From positions 1 through 26,187 of the forward strand of contig UQXS01000008.1 of assembly GCA_900545125.1 (NCBI GenBank): 26,187 nt of DNA, read 5' to 3'. The translations under genes were made by a program, and so were the position numbers. Positions 24,296 through 26,187 of this stretch are shown here, one piece after another. The notes under the pieces are model-generated. The model was given only the letters and a program-made list of their open reading frames with translations, did not search any database and had not been told where the DNA came from. The first letter of the stretch is position 1; each line of letters starts with the position of its first letter. The stretch comes from an uncultured Ruminococcus sp. (GTDB lineage: Bacteria > Bacillota > Clostridia > Oscillospirales > Ruminococcaceae).

Positions 24296-24402
24296 ACACA
24301 TTTCGGAAAGAATTACCATATATAATTTGATAAAAAATATTAGTTGGTTTTATAGCACTTTATACAAAAAATTGCAACCAAAAAAGTTTTTTAAAAAAAG
24401 AC

Positions 24403-24431
24403 TTGAAATTTTGGTTAAAGTTTGTAATAAT
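24403..24431 (+). promoter_or_regulatory. Promoter of glmU
   Basis: The elements are -35 TTGAAA (24403-24408), a 17-nt spacer and -10 AATAAT (24426-24431) preceded by TGT. It is divergent from ppdK; the roughly 100 bp between the two promoters are very A/T-rich. Confidence 0.65.
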
Positions 24432-24477
24432 TAAATTATGAATAGCTTTAACAATATCAAGAAAGGTATGATACATA

Positions 24478-25851
24478 ATGAATAAAGCAATTATACTTGC
24501 CGGCGGACAAGGTAAGCGAATGAAAGCCGATATGCCAAAACCTCTTTTCAAGGTTCTGGGCGAACCTATGCTCGAATGGGTAATCTCCGCCTGCGAAGAA
24601 TCGAGGATCTCCGATATCTGCGTTGTAAAGGGATTCTGCGGCGAAATGATCGACGAATATCTCGGCGGACGCTATACTTCCGTCCTGCAGGCTGAACGTC
24701 TTGGCACAGGTCATGCAGTGATGCAGGGTGTGCCGTTCCTGAAAGAAGATCCCACAGGAAATACGCTTGTTCTCTGCGGTGATGCTCCGTTTATCGACGC
24801 CGGAACTATCAGCGCATCGCTGAAAATGCACACGGAACAAGGAAATTCCGTTACAGTTATTACCGCCGAACTGGAAAATCCTTTCGGGTACGGCAGAATA
24901 ATACGCACGGATTCAGGAATAAGCGGTATCGTCGAACAAAAAGATGCATCGGAAGATCAGAAACTGATACGTGAAGTCAACTCCGGTGCATACTGGTTCA
25001 GGACAAAAGATCTTATTGATCTCCTCGGCAGGCTTGACTGCAATAACTCACAGCATGAATATTATCTCACCGACACCATTTCAATTGCCATTGCAGACGG
25101 AAAAAAAGCCGGAGCTTTCAAGTCGGAAAATGCGGAAATAATCAGGGGAGCAAATGACAGGAAAGATCTGCTGGAACTTAACGACTACGCAAGAAAAGCC
25201 GTTATTGAAAAGCATCTCCTTAACGGCGTCGAATTCGTCTGCACCGACGGAGTTATCATCGAAAGAAGCGTGGAAATAGGCAGGGGTACGCAAATTCTGC
25301 CGGGAACTATCCTCCGTGGAAAAACCACCATCGGCAGCGGATGTATTCTTGGAGCTAATTCCGTTATTTCCAACTGCAAAATAGGAGACAATGTCGAAGT
25401 CGATACTTCCCATATTTACGATTCTGAAATAGAAAGCGGGGTAATTATCGGGCCATTCGTTCATATCCGTCCCGACAGTCTTATCAGAAGCGGCGCAAGA
25501 ATAGGCGATTTTGTGGAAATCAAAAATTCACAAATCGGTGAAAAAACAGCAATTTCTCATCTTGTCTACATAGGCGACAGCGACGTGGGAAGAAAAGTCA
25601 ACATCGGCTGCGGAACTGCTACCGTAAATTATGACGGCATCTCGAAGAGCCGCTGCGTTATAGGTGACAACTGCTTTATCGGATGCAATACTAATCTGAT
25701 CGCTCCTGTAAAACTCGGAAAGGCTGTTTATACGGCGGCAGGAACGACTGTCACAAGGGATGTTCCCGACTACGCCCTTGCAATAGATCGTGGCGTTATG
25801 AAAGTAAACGAGGGATATACCCTGCGCAAGCTTAAATCGGTAAAGAAATAA
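24478..25851 (+). CDS. glmU: Bifunctional GlmU
   Basis: GlmU acetylates glucosamine 1-phosphate and then joins it to UTP, giving UDP-GlcNAc for peptidoglycan. The 457 residues match the usual length. The N-terminal uridylyltransferase shows LAGGQGKRMK (7-16), PKPL and LCGDAPF. The C-terminal left-handed beta-helix has many hexapeptide repeats (IGRGTQILPGTIL, IGDNVEVD). The acetyltransferase His is 361 (ISHLVYIGD), followed by VNIGCGTATVNYDG. Both catalytic halves are therefore present. AAAGG lies 11 nt before the ATG, a rather long spacing, and a six-codon ATG-initiated frame overlaps the start region. It has its own promoter and a hairpin after the stop. Confidence 0.97.
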   Translation: MNKAIILAGGQGKRMKADMPKPLFKVLGEPMLEWVISACEESRISDICVVKGFCGEMIDEYLGGRYTSVLQAERLGTGHAVMQGVPFLKEDPTGNTLVLCGDAPFIDAGTISASLKMHTEQGNSVTVITAELENPFGYGRIIRTDSGISGIVEQKDASEDQKLIREVNSGAYWFRTKDLIDLLGRLDCNNSQHEYYLTDTISIAIADGKKAGAFKSENAEIIRGANDRKDLLELNDYARKAVIEKHLLNGVEFVCTDGVIIERSVEIGRGTQILPGTILRGKTTIGSGCILGANSVISNCKIGDNVEVDTSHIYDSEIESGVIIGPFVHIRPDSLIRSGARIGDFVEIKNSQIGEKTAISHLVYIGDSDVGRKVNIGCGTATVNYDGISKSRCVIGDNCFIGCNTNLIAPVKLGKAVYTAAGTTVTRDVPDYALAIDRGVMKVNEGYTLRKLKSVKK

Positions 25852-25853
25852 AA

Positions 25854-25905
25854 AAACAGCAGTCTTAGCTGACCCCCTCTCAAAAGTCAGTAAAGACTGC
25901 TGTTT
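25854..25905. terminator. Hairpin after glmU, terminator in both directions
   Basis: AAACAGCAGTCTT (25854-25866) pairs with its exact complement (25893-25905), and an inner CTGAC/GTCAG pair extends the stem. On the plus strand only TTTCC follows. On the minus strand the same stem is followed by seven T, so it is the better terminator for transcription entering from the right edge. Confidence 0.75.
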
Positions 25906-26110
25906 CCTATGCTGTCATGCACCCTCTATACAAGACAGACATACGGCAGGCACAAATTCCGCAGTGCCGTAATATGAAGTTCCGGCTGCAAAAAAATTTT
26001 TTGGAAATCGAGTTAAGTGATACAGGCTGCTTTTAGGCAATTAAACATATTATAGGCATTAATGTTTAACAGCAGCTTTTTCAGCGTTTAATAGAAAATA
26101 TTTTTGGAAA
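25906..26110. other. Gene-poor, hairpin-rich right-hand intergenic stretch
   Basis: No convincing reading frame is seen on either strand. Two inverted repeats are visible: TACGGCA/TGCCGTA (25942-25971) and TTAAACAT/ATGTTTAA (26041-26069). An imperfect direct repeat of about 20 bp around TTTTTGGAAAT begins near 25990 and recurs near 26096, about 105 bp apart. It may be a decayed element or a 3' untranslated region of a minus-strand gene. Confidence 0.4.
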
Positions 26111-26187
26111 TTATAGTTCAATCTGCATACCAACCTTCAATTGATGTATCATGTCGCCAAGATTACTTTTGAGAATTTTATAAGCAT
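26111..26187 (-). CDS. Possible 3' end of a minus-strand gene cut by the edge
   Basis: From the right edge one minus-strand frame is open for 24 residues and ends in IHQLKVGMQIEL before TAA at 26113..26111. The fragment is too short to identify. The minus-strand-biased terminator after glmU fits a convergent gene here, but about 200 nt lie between. Confidence 0.25.
   Translation of the reverse strand, partial: AYKILKSNLGDMIHQLKVGMQIEL

Noticed and set aside
25913..26036. Short plus-strand ATG frames of about 20 codons
   Set aside because: No ribosome binding site and no conserved features were seen; they overlap inverted repeats.

Overview
The window looks like chromosomal DNA of a cellulolytic gut Firmicute close to Ruminococcus (Oscillospiraceae, of the R. 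flavefaciens / R. albus type). Four things point there: a secreted multidomain xylan enzyme with an internal dockerin (a cellulosome part), an intracellular cellobiose phosphorylase, AGGAGG-type ribosome binding sites, and low-GC Gram-positive gene orders (rimP-nusA-ylxR-ylxQ-infB and pth-mfd). The species call is inference. No tRNA, rRNA, CRISPR array, insertion sequence or phage gene was seen.

Layout. (1) 1-5481, minus strand: a translation/transcription operon rimP, nusA, ylxR (rnpM), an L7Ae-type ylxQ and infB, followed by a partial acidic ORF cut by the left edge. Its promoter at 5591-5619 is followed by a leader hairpin that may be a NusA-dependent attenuator. (2) 5655-9834, plus: pth and mfd from a divergent promoter. 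(3) 9854-10728, plus: a small lipoprotein with its own promoter, ending at a bidirectional terminator shared with (4) a DUF2130 coiled-coil gene (minus), whose frame extends 52 codons beyond its first canonical start and has only an ATA where Met is expected. (5) 12033-14563, minus: GH94 cellobiose phosphorylase with promoter and about 100 nt of leader. (6) 14658-18181, plus: secG, rnr and a second lipoprotein. (7) 18330-21478, plus: the 989-residue GH43-CBM6-CBM22-dockerin-CE1 enzyme, with three helically phased repeats at its promoter. (8) 21520-24295, minus: pyruvate phosphate dikinase. (9) 24403-25905, plus: glmU. The last 280 bases are hairpin-rich and gene-poor, with a possible 3' end of a minus-strand gene at the edge.

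How the genes fit together. The exported enzyme would strip arabinose side chains and ester groups from xylan within a cellulosome. Cellobiose phosphorylase splits imported cellobiose using phosphate rather than ATP, and PPDK interconverts PEP and pyruvate with AMP and PPi. Together they suggest an energy-saving fermentative lifestyle on plant cell walls. The rest is housekeeping: translation initiation, ribosome rescue, transcription-coupled repair, secretion, RNA decay and cell-wall precursor synthesis.

No complete undescribed system is apparent. The observations most worth checking are the DUF2130 non-canonical start, the rimP leader hairpin, the mutually exclusive pairings in the secG leader, the phased repeats at the GH43 promoter and the altered GXXG loop in NusA KH1.
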